Positions 43,373 through 51,956 of a stretch of DNA of 64,000 nucleotides are shown piece after piece; within the stretch, counting starts at the first letter, position 1, and every line of letters starts with the position of its first letter. The position numbers and the translations under genes are program-made. The stretch lies in contig NZ_JAERQZ010000001.1 in assembly GCF_016735515.1 (NCBI RefSeq), forward strand, positions 4,762,746-4,826,745, given 5' to 3'. Origin of the DNA: Piscinibacter sp. HJYY11. GTDB lineage: Bacteria; Pseudomonadota; Gammaproteobacteria; Burkholderiales; Burkholderiaceae_C. The notes under the pieces are model-generated. The model made no database searches, was not told where the DNA came from, and saw only the letters and a list, made by a program, of their open reading frames with translations.

Positions 43373-44932
43373 ATGAAATATCGCGATTTGCGGGACTTCA
43401 TGGCGGGGCTCGAACGCCTTGGCGAGCTGCGTCAGGTCGCCGAGCCAGTCTCGGCGCGGCTTGAAATGACAGCGCTCAGTGACAAGGTCCTCCGTTCCGG
43501 CGGTCCGGCGCTGTGGTTCAAGAACCCCGCTGGTTACAAATTTTCTGCCTTGACCAACCTCTTTGGTACCCCTAAGCGAGTGGCCCTTGGAATGGGGGCT
43601 ACCGAGGTAAACGAGCTTCGGGATGTGGGTCGGGTGCTGGCCAGCCTGAAGGAGCCCGAGCCGCCCAAAGGCCTGAAAGACACCGGCCGGCTGTTACAAA
43701 TGGCCAAGGCGCTGTGGGAAATGAAGCCCTCGGTCGTGAGCAAGGCGGCGTGCCAAGAGGAGGTGCTGACCGCCGACGAGATCGACCTCGGCGCGCTTCC
43801 CATCCAGCTGTGCTGGCCGGGCGACGTCGCCCCCCTCATCACCTGGGGCCTCGTCATCACCCGCGGGCCGCAGGGCGCGCCCAACGCCCGCAAGCGCCAG
43901 AACCTGGGCATCTACCGGCAGCAGGTGATCGGCCCGCGCCAAGTCATCATGCGCTGGCTGGCCCACCGGGGCGGCGCACTCGACTTCCGCGACTTCGCCC
44001 TGGCGCGGCCGGGGCAGCCGTTTCCGATCGCCGTTGCGCTGGGCGCCGACCCGGCGACCATCCTCGGCGCCGTGACGCCCGTGCCCGACACGCTTTCCGA
44101 GTACCAGTTCGCCGGCCTGCTGCGCGGCAGCCGCACCGAGGTCTTCAACACCACCGTCGGCGACCAGGGTGTGATGTTGCAGGCGCCGGCCGGTGCCGAG
44201 ATCGTGCTCGAAGGGCACATCCCACCCGCCACGACCGGCTTCACCGGCATCAGCGCCCATGGTGTGCCGTTGAAGGAGGTGGGTGGCTACTTGCACGCGC
44301 TCGAAGGCCCGTTCGGCGACCACACCGGCTACTACAACGAGCAGGACTGGTTCCCGGTGTTCGAGCTGAGCCGCCTCGTTCGCCGGCGCGACGCCATCTA
44401 CCACTCCACCTACACCGGCAAGCCGCCCGACGAACCGGCCGTCCTGGGTGTCGCGCTCAATGAAGTCTTCGTGCCGATCCTGCAGAAGCAATTCCCGGAG
44501 ATTGTCGACTTCTACCTGCCACCCGAAGGCTGCAGCTACCGGATGGCGATCGTCAGCATCAAGAAGAGCTACCCCGGCCATGCCAAGCGGCTGATGTTCG
44601 GCATCTGGAGCTTCCTGCGCCAGTTCATGTACACCAAGTTCATCGTGGTGACCGACGACGACGTCGACATCCGCAGCTGGCAGGACGTGATCTGGGCCAT
44701 CACCACCCGCGTCGACCCGGTTCGCGACACCACGCTGGTGGAGCACACGCCGATCGACTACCTCGACTTCGCCTCGCCCGTCAGCGGCCTCGGCGGCAAG
44801 ATGGGCCTGGACGCTACCAACAAGTGGCCCGGCGAAACCGACCGCGAATGGGGACGCAACATCAAGATGGACGCCGAGGTGGAGCAGCGGGTCGCCGGCC
44901 TGTTCGAGCAGGTGATGAAACCGTCTCAATGA
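43373..44932 (+). CDS. ubiD: UbiD, 4-hydroxy-3-polyprenylbenzoate decarboxylase
   Basis: 519 residues, slightly longer than E. coli UbiD (497). Family landmarks are [60 protein letters not shown] and [23 protein letters not shown] core (read here as [19 protein letters not shown]). It needs prenylated FMN made by UbiX, not seen here. It works in ubiquinone synthesis. GGAAAG lies before the ATG. A run of hairpins and a terminator follow its stop. Confidence 0.95.
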   Translation: MKYRDLRDFMAGLERLGELRQVAEPVSARLEMTALSDKVLRSGGPALWFKNPAGYKFSALTNLFGTPKRVALGMGATEVNELRDVGRVLASLKEPEPPKGLKDTGRLLQMAKALWEMKPSVVSKAACQEEVLTADEIDLGALPIQLCWPGDVAPLITWGLVITRGPQGAPNARKRQNLGIYRQQVIGPRQVIMRWLAHRGGALDFRDFALARPGQPFPIAVALGADPATILGAVTPVPDTLSEYQFAGLLRGSRTEVFNTTVGDQGVMLQAPAGAEIVLEGHIPPATTGFTGISAHGVPLKEVGGYLHALEGPFGDHTGYYNEQDWFPVFELSRLVRRRDAIYHSTYTGKPPDEPAVLGVALNEVFVPILQKQFPEIVDFYLPPEGCSYRMAIVSIKKSYPGHAKRLMFGIWSFLRQFMYTKFIVVTDDDVDIRSWQDVIWAITTRVDPVRDTTLVEHTPIDYLDFASPVSGLGGKMGLDATNKWPGETDREWGRNIKMDAEVEQRVAGLFEQVMKPSQ

Positions 44933-44991
44933 TGCAGCGCCGCGCCATAGACGATCTCACTTGGCGCTGATCCGGGCCGTCATCTAGCTTT

Positions 44992-45122
44992 AGGAGGCCT
45001 GCATGCAGGCTTCCTCACTGGCGCAGTCACTGCGCTACAGGAGCCCTGGACCTACTTCCTCCAGAGCCCCGACCGATGGCGTCAGCCATCCGTCCCCCTT
45101 CCGCCGCGAGGTTGGAAGGGGG
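44992..45122 (+). ncRNA. Candidate structured RNA / 3' UTR with five serial hairpins
   Basis: Five hairpins occur in tandem after ubiD: 44992-45015 (10 bp, CATG loop), 45019-45037 (7 bp), 45046-45064 (5 bp, loop CCTACTTCC), 45075-45090 (GATGGC/GCCATC, 6 bp) and 45094-45122 (9 bp, the terminator). Unpaired or loop parts include CTTCCTC-like, anti-Shine-Dalgarno-like pieces. I see no convincing promoter, so it may be a 3' UTR-derived RNA. No known family is recognised. No coding sense: the only frame here is short and low-complexity. Confidence 0.45.
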
Positions 45123-45131
45123 TTTCGCTTT
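45094..45131 (+). terminator. Rho-independent terminator after ubiD
   Basis: CCCCCTTCC (45094-45102) pairs perfectly with GGAAGGGGG (45114-45122), and TTTCGCTTTT follows immediately. It serves the rightward ubiD transcript and separates it from the convergent YdcF-like gene, whose stop is at 45149. Confidence 0.8.
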
Positions 45132-45148
45132 TGGGCGCGAACCGGCGA

Positions 45149-45961
45149 TCAGGCGCGCACCAGCAAGGCCAGCAGTTCGCGCAGCACCTGGGTGACCTTC
45201 TGGTAACCCGTCGGTGTGGGGATCCACTCCAGCACCGGGCGCATCGTGCGCTGCGCCAGGCCCATGGGCGCTGGCTCGATCCTGATCGACCCCGCCGCGG
45301 CCTGCTCGAACACCTTCTGCGCACGCGGCATGTGCCAGCCGTGGGTCACGAGCACGACGCGGGTGATGCCATCGCGCTTGAGCAGCTGCAGCGTATGACC
45401 GGCGCTCTCACGGGTGTCGCGCGAGCGGTCTTCCAGCCATTTGAGCGGCTGGCCGAATTCCTTGGCGGCGATCCGCGACGCGATTTCGGCTTCGGGCTTG
45501 GCGTCGGACGATTGGTCCCAGCCCACCCCACCGCTGAAGGCCACTGGCGCACCAGTTTCACGGCTCAACCACAGCCCATATCGCAGGCGCTCGAGCGACC
45601 AAGGTGCCAAGTTGGAAATTCCGTACTCCGGCGCCAGCGGCTCGGCCCCGCCGCCGAGCACGACGATGGCCACCGGCTGCTTGGCCTTCACCGCGGCCTT
45701 CAGCTCAGCGATGGCATCGGTGCTGTACGCACTGGGCGGCTTCAGCGCAAGCTGGGTCAGCACCTGGGCGCTGCCGGCGCAGGCGCTCAGCCACAGGCCG
45801 GCCAGGCTAAGGAGGATGACGAACCAGCCCAGCCCGCGGCGCGGCAGGATCAGCCGTGCGCCGATCAGCAGCAACAGGAAGAAGGGCACCGGCGGCAGCA
45901 CGAGCGCCGAGACCACGGGTTTCCAGGATTCGATGCCGAGCAGCGTCAGCAGGCCGTTCAT
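45149..45961 (-). CDS. YdcF/ElyC-family (DUF218) membrane protein
   Basis: 270 residues. Two N-terminal hydrophobic segments (PVVSALVLPPVPFFLLLLIG and GWFVILLSLAGLWLSACAG) precede a DUF218 domain with AIVVLGGGAEPLAPEYG, APVAFSGGVG and VVLVTHGWHMPRAQKVFEQA. ElyC-type members affect envelope polymer and peptidoglycan metabolism, but biochemical activity is unclear. The ATG at 45961 is placed at the start of the first hydrophobic segment, with AAGAAAGAGAA before it; a longer frame upstream lacks support. Confidence 0.85.
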   Translation of the reverse strand: MNGLLTLLGIESWKPVVSALVLPPVPFFLLLLIGARLILPRRGLGWFVILLSLAGLWLSACAGSAQVLTQLALKPPSAYSTDAIAELKAAVKAKQPVAIVVLGGGAEPLAPEYGISNLAPWSLERLRYGLWLSRETGAPVAFSGGVGWDQSSDAKPEAEIASRIAAKEFGQPLKWLEDRSRDTRESAGHTLQLLKRDGITRVVLVTHGWHMPRAQKVFEQAAAGSIRIEPAPMGLAQRTMRPVLEWIPTPTGYQKVTQVLRELLALLVRA

Positions 45962-46158
45962 GCCGTTCTCTTTCTTGATGGAAGTTGGCGGGCTCCCTCG
46001 GCCCGGGGCGGAATTTTGCCGGGGGTGCATGACCCGCCCACCGGTGTTTGCGCCGACATGGCGCACGATCGGTGACAAATTTCTCGCTTGCCCGGGGTTC
46101 ACGGTGTGGGGCCGGCGTGAAACAGTCGCCCGCTTTGCAACCCACGATTGCCTTTCCC

Positions 46159-48219
46159 ATGCGACCTGCCGTTCTATGGGCTGCAATGCCCGCACTGGCC
46201 TTTGTCGGCCCGGTGCAGGCTCAAGCCACAGGCCCTGCGCTCGACCCGGTGGTCATCACGACCCAGCGCCTGCGCGAAAGTGCGTTCGACTCGCCCGCCG
46301 CGATCAGCGCGGTCACCCGCGAGGTCATCGAGAGCGCCGGCCCGCAGGTCAACCTGTCGGAAGTGCTCAACCGCGTGCCGGGCATCGTCGCGCTCAACCG
46401 GCAGAACTACGCGCAAGACCTGCAGATCTCGATCCGCGGCTTCGGCACCCGTTCGACCTTCGGCGTGCGCGGCGTTCGCCTCATCGTCGATGGCATCCCC
46501 GCCACCATGCCCGACGGGCAGGGCCAGGCGTCCAACGTGTCGCTCGCGTCGGCCGGCCGCATCGAAGTGCTGCGCGGCCCGATGGCGCAGCTGTACGGCA
46601 ACTCAGCGGGCGGGGTGGTACAGGTCTTCACCGGGCCCGACGCCGAGCAGCCCACGCTCACGCTGAGCGGCGCGGCCGGCCCCTACGAGCAGCGCAAGTT
46701 CGGCTTGAAATACAGCACCACCACCGCCGAGGGCGACGGCATCACGCTCGACGCGTCGCGCTACGACACTGACGGCTACCGCGAGCACAGCGCCGCGCGC
46801 CGAGGCCAGTTCAATGCACGGTGGCAACGCGAGCTCAGCCGCGACACCCACGTGAGCGTGGTCCTCAATGCGCTCGACCAGCCCGACACGCAAGACCCGC
46901 TCGGCCTCACCCGCGCGCAGTGGGAGGCCAACCCGCGCTCGGTGGCCGCCCCGGCGCTCGCGCAAGACACCCGCAAGACCGTCCGACAGAACCAGCTCGG
47001 CAGCGTCGTCGAACACCGCTTCAGCGAGGCCACGCTCTTCACCGGCCGCGTCTACTTCGGCGAGCGCAAGCTCTTCAATGCCCTCGGCATCCCGCCAGCA
47101 GCGCAGGCACCGGCCACCCACAGCGGCGGCATCGTGCGCTTCGAGCGTGGCTACAGCGGCCTGGCAGCGCAGCTGTCGCACCGCATCACGCTCGGTGAAG
47201 GCCGCGCGCTGCGCATCAATGGCGGGGTCGAATACGACCGCATGCGCGAGAACCGCCAGGGCCACCTCAACACCGGTGGCGTCGAAGGCGAGCTCAAGCG
47301 CGACGAGCGCAACGTGGTCGACAACCGCGATGCCTACTTGCAGGCGAGCTGGGACCTGCACCGGGACTGGACGCTCACCGGCGGCGCCCGCAGCATCGAC
47401 GTCCGCTTCCGCACGCGCGACTACTTCATCGCCGCCGGCAACCCCGACGACAGCGGCAGCGTGGGCTTCAGCGGCGTGAACCCCGTGCTCGGCCTGGCCT
47501 GGCATGCGACCAAGACGCTCAACGTCTACTTCAATGCCGGCCGCGGCTACGAGACGCCCACCTTCACCGAGCTGGCCTATCGCAACGTCGGCTCGGGGCT
47601 CAACACCGACCTGCGAGCGTCCAGCAGCCGCCACCTGGAGCTCGGCGCCAAATGGAAGGTCGATGGCCTGCAGCGACTCGACGCCGCGCTCTACGACATC
47701 GACACCAAAGACGAGATCGTGGTCGACACCAACACCGGCGGCCGCTCCACCTTCCGCAACGCCGGCCCCACCGAGCGCCGCGGCCTCGAGCTCACGCACG
47801 TCGTGCAGTTCACCGACAGCCTGCGCAGCACCTTGAGCCTCAACCTCCTTCGCGCCCGCTTCGCCGACGGCCGCCGCCTGCCCGGCACGCCCGAGCGCAG
47901 CGCCTTCGCCGAGCTGGCCTGGGCGCCCAAGGCCGCCTGGGGCGGCTTCCACAGTGGCATCGAAGCCGTGCACACCGGCTCGCTGATGGTCAACGACAAC
48001 AACACCGACGCCGCCCCCGCCGTGACGCTGCTCAACCTGCGCGCCGGCTTCTCGCAAACGCTCGACGGCTGGCGCTTCACCCAACTCGTGCGCCTGGACA
48101 ACGCCACCGACCGCCGCTATGCCGGCTCGGTGATCGTCAACGAAGCCAATGGCCGCTTTTTCGAGCCTGCGCTCCCGCGCAACTGGCTGCTGGCGGTCAC
48201 GGCAAGCCATGCTTTCTGA
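46159..48219 (+). CDS. TonB-dependent outer-membrane receptor
   Basis: 686 residues. A signal peptide (MRPAVLWAAMPALAFVGPVQ) precedes a plug domain: DPVVITTQRLRESAF, SEVLNRVPGIVALNRQNYAQ, ISIRGFGTRSTFGVRGVRL and IEVLRGPMAQLYGNSAGGVV. A 22-strand barrel follows and ends in ...ASHAF with the C-terminal Phe. The closest look is to siderophore/FecA-like receptors, but no substrate or regulator gene is adjacent. An earlier in-frame ATG at 46048 would spoil the signal peptide, so 46159 is preferred. Confidence 0.92.
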   Translation: MRPAVLWAAMPALAFVGPVQAQATGPALDPVVITTQRLRESAFDSPAAISAVTREVIESAGPQVNLSEVLNRVPGIVALNRQNYAQDLQISIRGFGTRSTFGVRGVRLIVDGIPATMPDGQGQASNVSLASAGRIEVLRGPMAQLYGNSAGGVVQVFTGPDAEQPTLTLSGAAGPYEQRKFGLKYSTTTAEGDGITLDASRYDTDGYREHSAARRGQFNARWQRELSRDTHVSVVLNALDQPDTQDPLGLTRAQWEANPRSVAAPALAQDTRKTVRQNQLGSVVEHRFSEATLFTGRVYFGERKLFNALGIPPAAQAPATHSGGIVRFERGYSGLAAQLSHRITLGEGRALRINGGVEYDRMRENRQGHLNTGGVEGELKRDERNVVDNRDAYLQASWDLHRDWTLTGGARSIDVRFRTRDYFIAAGNPDDSGSVGFSGVNPVLGLAWHATKTLNVYFNAGRGYETPTFTELAYRNVGSGLNTDLRASSSRHLELGAKWKVDGLQRLDAALYDIDTKDEIVVDTNTGGRSTFRNAGPTERRGLELTHVVQFTDSLRSTLSLNLLRARFADGRRLPGTPERSAFAELAWAPKAAWGGFHSGIEAVHTGSLMVNDNNTDAAPAVTLLNLRAGFSQTLDGWRFTQLVRLDNATDRRYAGSVIVNEANGRFFEPALPRNWLLAVTASHAF

Positions 48220-48270
48220 CAAGTCGTGGCCGGCTTGTCAGAATCGACGCTCATTTCCGACGGAGCCGGC

Positions 48271-48810
48271 ATGAGCATCAACACCATCACTTTGGGCGGC
48301 GGCTGCTTCTGGTGCATCGAAGCGGTCTATGAGCGTGTACGCGGCGTGACGGCCGTCGAATCGGGCTATTCCAACGGCCACGTGGTCGAGCCGAGCTACG
48401 AGCAGGTCTGCACCGGCAACACCGGGCACAACGAGGTCGTGCGCGTGAGCTTCGACACCGAGCAGATCAGCCTGCGCGAAGTGCTCGAGATCTTCTTCGT
48501 GGTGCACGACCCGACCTCGCTCAACCGCCAAGGCAACGACGTGGGCACCCAGTACCGCTCGGGCATCTACTTCACATCGCCCGAGCAGGAGCAGGTGGCG
48601 CGCGAGGTGATCGCCGAGATGACGGCCAGCGGCACCTACCGCTCGCCCATCGTGACCGAGGTGCTGCCGCTCGCGAACTACTCGCGCGCCGAGGACTACC
48701 ACCAGCATTACTTTGCCCAGCACCCCAACCAGGGCTACTGCGCCTTCGTCGTCGCGCCCAAGGTCGAGAAATTCCGCAAGACGTTTGCAAGCCGGGTGAA
48801 GGCTGCATAG
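48271..48810 (+). CDS. msrA: MsrA, peptide-methionine (S)-S-oxide reductase
   Basis: 179 residues. The catalytic motif GGGCFWCIEAVYE is near residue 9, followed by GYSNGHVVEPSYEQVCTGNT and QYRSGIYF. It repairs oxidised methionine. GGAG precedes the ATG. The intergenic gap from the TonB receptor is 51 bases, so cotranscription is possible. Confidence 0.95.
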   Translation: MSINTITLGGGCFWCIEAVYERVRGVTAVESGYSNGHVVEPSYEQVCTGNTGHNEVVRVSFDTEQISLREVLEIFFVVHDPTSLNRQGNDVGTQYRSGIYFTSPEQEQVAREVIAEMTASGTYRSPIVTEVLPLANYSRAEDYHQHYFAQHPNQGYCAFVVAPKVEKFRKTFASRVKAA

Positions 48811-48948
48811 CGCCACGGGCGTGTGCGCGATTTGGCACAGGCCACCCCGCTCCCCAGTGGTTCTCCTGTGAAGTTTGTCGAGCCGGGGCCATAGACTGCG
48901 GACACTGTCTGTTACCGGCCGGCCACCCACACGGCCGCCGCACTCGGC

Positions 48949-51597
48949 ATGGATGGCATCGATCAACTGTGGTGGCGAGCGCCCGGCCCGGCCCTGAGGC
49001 TTGCCGCAGTGCAGCAGCCGCGTGAGCGCCATTCGGCCGGCGACTGGCAGGTCAACCCCGCCGCCACCGCGTGGGCCAAGGCGTGCGGTCTCCAGGCCGA
49101 CCGGTGGGCCTCGCTGGCCACCACCTTGCGCGAGCAGCTCGACGCTGGCCAGACCGAAGGCCGCACCCTGCTCACGCCAGCCGGCATCGAGCTCGGCTGG
49201 ACCGCCGTGCCGCTGGCCAGTGGCTGGCTCGTGTGGCTCGACGTGTCGGCCGAGATCGCCGACCGCCTGCGCACGAGCGAAGCCACCGCCGCGCTGTGGG
49301 TGCGCGCGGTCGACCTGGCCGCCGTGGCCCTGTGGCGGCTGGACCTCCTCAACCAGCGTGTCTACTTCAGCGACTGGGGCTACACCATGCTCGGGCTCGA
49401 CCCGGTGCGCGACCGGCTCACCGTCGAACAGCTGCGCGAGCTGATCCACCCCGACGACCGCGCGGCCGTGGTGGCGGCCGCCGAAGAAGCGGTGCTCACC
49501 CGCGGGGTGGTCGACGTCGAAGCGCGTTACCGGCACCGCAGCGGCCAGTACCGCAACCTCTACACCCGCCGCGTGGCCGAGTACGACGCGCAGGGCACGC
49601 CCATCGGCCTCTCCGGCGTGACGATCGACATGACCGAGCAGATCGCCGAGCGCGAGCGTGCCCAGGCCTATGCCGAGCGAATCGACCGCGTGACGAATGC
49701 CGCCGGCGTGGGCATCTGGAGCGTCGACATCGACACCCGCAAGATCGAGTGGAACGAGCAGATGTACCGGCTCTACGGCATCCCGCGCGAGCAGGCGCCG
49801 CCGCCCAACGAGGTCTGGCTCAACCAGCTCGTGCACCCGGACGACCGCGAGATCGCGCGCCATCACCGGCCGGTCACCGGCACCGGGCCGCAAGGCCTGC
49901 ATGCCGAGTTCCGCATCGTGCGGCCCAACGGGGCGGTGCGCTGGGTGGCCTCGTGGTCGCGGCGCGAGGTGCTGGGCGGCCGCGACCTGGCCTTCGGCGT
50001 CAACCTCGACATCACCAACCTGCAGCGCACCCAGGCCGAGCTGCGCCAGACGCAGGAGCGCGCGCGCTTGGCCACCGAGTCGGCCGGCATCGGCACCTGG
50101 GAACGCGACCTGCGCACCGGCCGCGCCAAGTGGGACGCGCAGATGTACCGCCTGCGCGGCCTGCCCGTCGGCCCCGAGACCCCGCCCGACGACATGCGCT
50201 ACGCGGCCTATCACCCGGAGGACCTGGAGAACATCAACCGCAACAAGGCGCGGGCGGGCCAGGATGGCGACAGCTACGAGAACGAGTTCCGCGTGGTCTT
50301 CCCCGATGGCTCGATCCGCTGGCTGGCCACGCGCGGCCTGGTGAAACGCGACGCGCATGGCGACCCCGAGAAGATGCTCGGCGTCACCTGGGACATCACC
50401 GAGCGCCGCCGTGCCGAGCAGGCCCTGCGCGAGAAGGCGGCGGCGGTGCAGGCGAGCGCGGCCAAGAGCCAGTTCCTCGCCCGCATGAGCCACGAGCTGC
50501 GCACCCCGCTCAATGCGGTGCTCGGCTTTGCGCAGCTGATGGGCAACGACCTTGCAGATCGCCTGAGCCACCAGCAGCGCCAGCGCGTGGACCGCATCCA
50601 CTCGGCCGGCCTGCACCTGCTTGCGCTGATCGACGACGTGCTCGACCTGGCCACGATCGAGTCCGACGCCTTGCCACTGACCTACGAGACGGTGTCGTTG
50701 CAGGCCTCGCTCGACGACGTGCTGCAGTGGACGCAGCTGCAGGCCTCGCAGGCCGCAGTGCAGATCCACGCGCAGGCCGTGCGCGGCTGGGTGCGGGCCG
50801 ACCCGCGGCGCGTGCGGCAGATCCTGTCCAACCTCATCAGCAACGCGATCAAGTACAACAGGCCGCAGGGCCAGGTGTGGATCGCGTGCCAGGCCACCAC
50901 CCACCGCGACCAGGCGGCCTGGACGCTCTCGGTGCGCGACACCGGCCGCGGCCTCTCGGCCGAGCAGTGCCAGCAGCTCTTCCAGCCCTTCAACCGGCTC
51001 GGCGCCGAGCGCGGCACCATCCCCGGCACCGGCATCGGCCTGGCGATCGTGCACCACCTCGTGCGCCTGATGGGCGGCGATCTCACCGTGACCAGCGAGC
51101 CTGGCCGAGGCAGCGAATTCCGCGTCACGCTGCCGGCCGAGCGCCCGCCCGAGCCGGTCGAGCGCGAGCCGCACACCACCTTCCACGCCGACCTGGGCGA
51201 CGACCCAGCCAGCAGCGCGCGGCTCAACGTGCTCTACATCGAAGACAACCCGGTCAACGTGGTGCTGGTGCAGGAGCTCGTGGCCCTGCGGCCCGACGTA
51301 AGCCTGAGCGTGGCGGTCGACGGCCTCTCAGGCGTGACGCGTGCCGTGGCCGAGTTGCCGCACGTGGTGCTGGTCGACATGCAGCTGCCCGACATCGACG
51401 GTTTCGAGGTGCTGCGCCGCCTGAAGGCCGAGCCCATGCTGTCCGACGCGACCATCGTGGCCCTTTCGGCCAACGCGATGCCCGAAGACGTGAACCGTGC
51501 AAAGCAGGCGGGCTTCGACGACTACTGGACCAAGCCGATCGACTTCCACGCCTTCCTGCGCAACCTCACGAGTCTGGCGCAGGTGCATCTGGTGTGA
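48949..51597 (+). CDS. Multi-PAS hybrid histidine kinase
   Basis: 882 residues. After a short N-terminal region come three PAS/PAC repeats (about 110-235, 240-365 and 370-490; each has a WNEQMYRLYG or WDAQMYRLRG-type core). HisKA follows with phospho-His 515 in RMSHELRTPLNAVLGFAQ, then HATPase (RQILSNLISNAIKYN, GTGIGLAIVHHLV). A receiver domain (LNVLYIEDNPVNVVLVQEL) with phospho-Asp 810 in VLVDMQLPDIDGFE ends the protein. No transmembrane helix is present, so it senses a cytoplasmic cue. No dedicated response regulator is adjacent; nirB lies downstream. Confidence 0.93.
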   Translation: MDGIDQLWWRAPGPALRLAAVQQPRERHSAGDWQVNPAATAWAKACGLQADRWASLATTLREQLDAGQTEGRTLLTPAGIELGWTAVPLASGWLVWLDVSAEIADRLRTSEATAALWVRAVDLAAVALWRLDLLNQRVYFSDWGYTMLGLDPVRDRLTVEQLRELIHPDDRAAVVAAAEEAVLTRGVVDVEARYRHRSGQYRNLYTRRVAEYDAQGTPIGLSGVTIDMTEQIAERERAQAYAERIDRVTNAAGVGIWSVDIDTRKIEWNEQMYRLYGIPREQAPPPNEVWLNQLVHPDDREIARHHRPVTGTGPQGLHAEFRIVRPNGAVRWVASWSRREVLGGRDLAFGVNLDITNLQRTQAELRQTQERARLATESAGIGTWERDLRTGRAKWDAQMYRLRGLPVGPETPPDDMRYAAYHPEDLENINRNKARAGQDGDSYENEFRVVFPDGSIRWLATRGLVKRDAHGDPEKMLGVTWDITERRRAEQALREKAAAVQASAAKSQFLARMSHELRTPLNAVLGFAQLMGNDLADRLSHQQRQRVDRIHSAGLHLLALIDDVLDLATIESDALPLTYETVSLQASLDDVLQWTQLQASQAAVQIHAQAVRGWVRADPRRVRQILSNLISNAIKYNRPQGQVWIACQATTHRDQAAWTLSVRDTGRGLSAEQCQQLFQPFNRLGAERGTIPGTGIGLAIVHHLVRLMGGDLTVTSEPGRGSEFRVTLPAERPPEPVEREPHTTFHADLGDDPASSARLNVLYIEDNPVNVVLVQELVALRPDVSLSVAVDGLSGVTRAVAELPHVVLVDMQLPDIDGFEVLRRLKAEPMLSDATIVALSANAMPEDVNRAKQAGFDDYWTKPIDFHAFLRNLTSLAQVHLV

Positions 51598-51755
51598 TGG
51601 CCCGCGCCCCTTGCCGGGCCGGCTCGCACCAAAAGCGTTCGAGTGCGCGCCGTGACGGCGCGTCCTCTGCCGCACCGAATGCGTGCGGGCGTGGGCTGGC
51701 CCTGGTAGGAAGCAGCCGCCGCCAGTGGGCACAGACCTTGCGACTACTCACCCGT

Positions 51756-51803
51756 CCGCGGTGACGGTGCCGCGGTTCATGAGCCTCCGCTGATGACGGC
51801 GGA
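51756..51803 (+). promoter_or_regulatory. Candidate ANTAR-binding tandem hairpins upstream of nirB
   Basis: Two short hairpins lie 10 bases apart. Hairpin 1: CCGCGGT/GCCGCGG (51756-51762, 51769-51775) with hexaloop GACGGT. Hairpin 2: TCCGCT/GGCGGA (51786-51791, 51798-51803) with hexaloop GATGAC. The loops share a GA-Y-G-R-Y pattern. ANTAR proteins bind pairs of hexaloop hairpins whose loops keep A1 and G4; here G4 is kept and A is at position 2. A NIT-ANTAR protein is encoded after nirBD. The remainder of the 359-base leader (51598-51956) is GC-rich, holds another TGACGG hairpin (51646-51662), and shows no clear T-run terminator or gene. Confidence 0.4.
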
Positions 51804-51956
51804 ATCCTGACCCAGGTGTCGCCCTGCGCGCGCCCAGGTGAGGTTCCATCCCATTTCGTTCACCCCTTCAGTCCGGCAACGGACGTTCCCCGGGGTGGGC
51901 CGAGGCGCAGTGTCACTGCACAGCTCCCTGGCCCCTCCGCCTGTGCAGGATCAGAC

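Noticed and set aside
45003..45206. Small plus-strand frame (67 codons) after ubiD
   Set aside because: It spans the hairpins and terminator, has no ribosome site and low-complexity content, so it is not likely to be translated.
48238..51186. Very long open frame on the minus strand opposite the histidine kinase
   Set aside because: It is a high-GC shadow frame: its protein is Arg/His/Gly/Ala-rich with no domain, and the opposite strand encodes a complete kinase and msrA.
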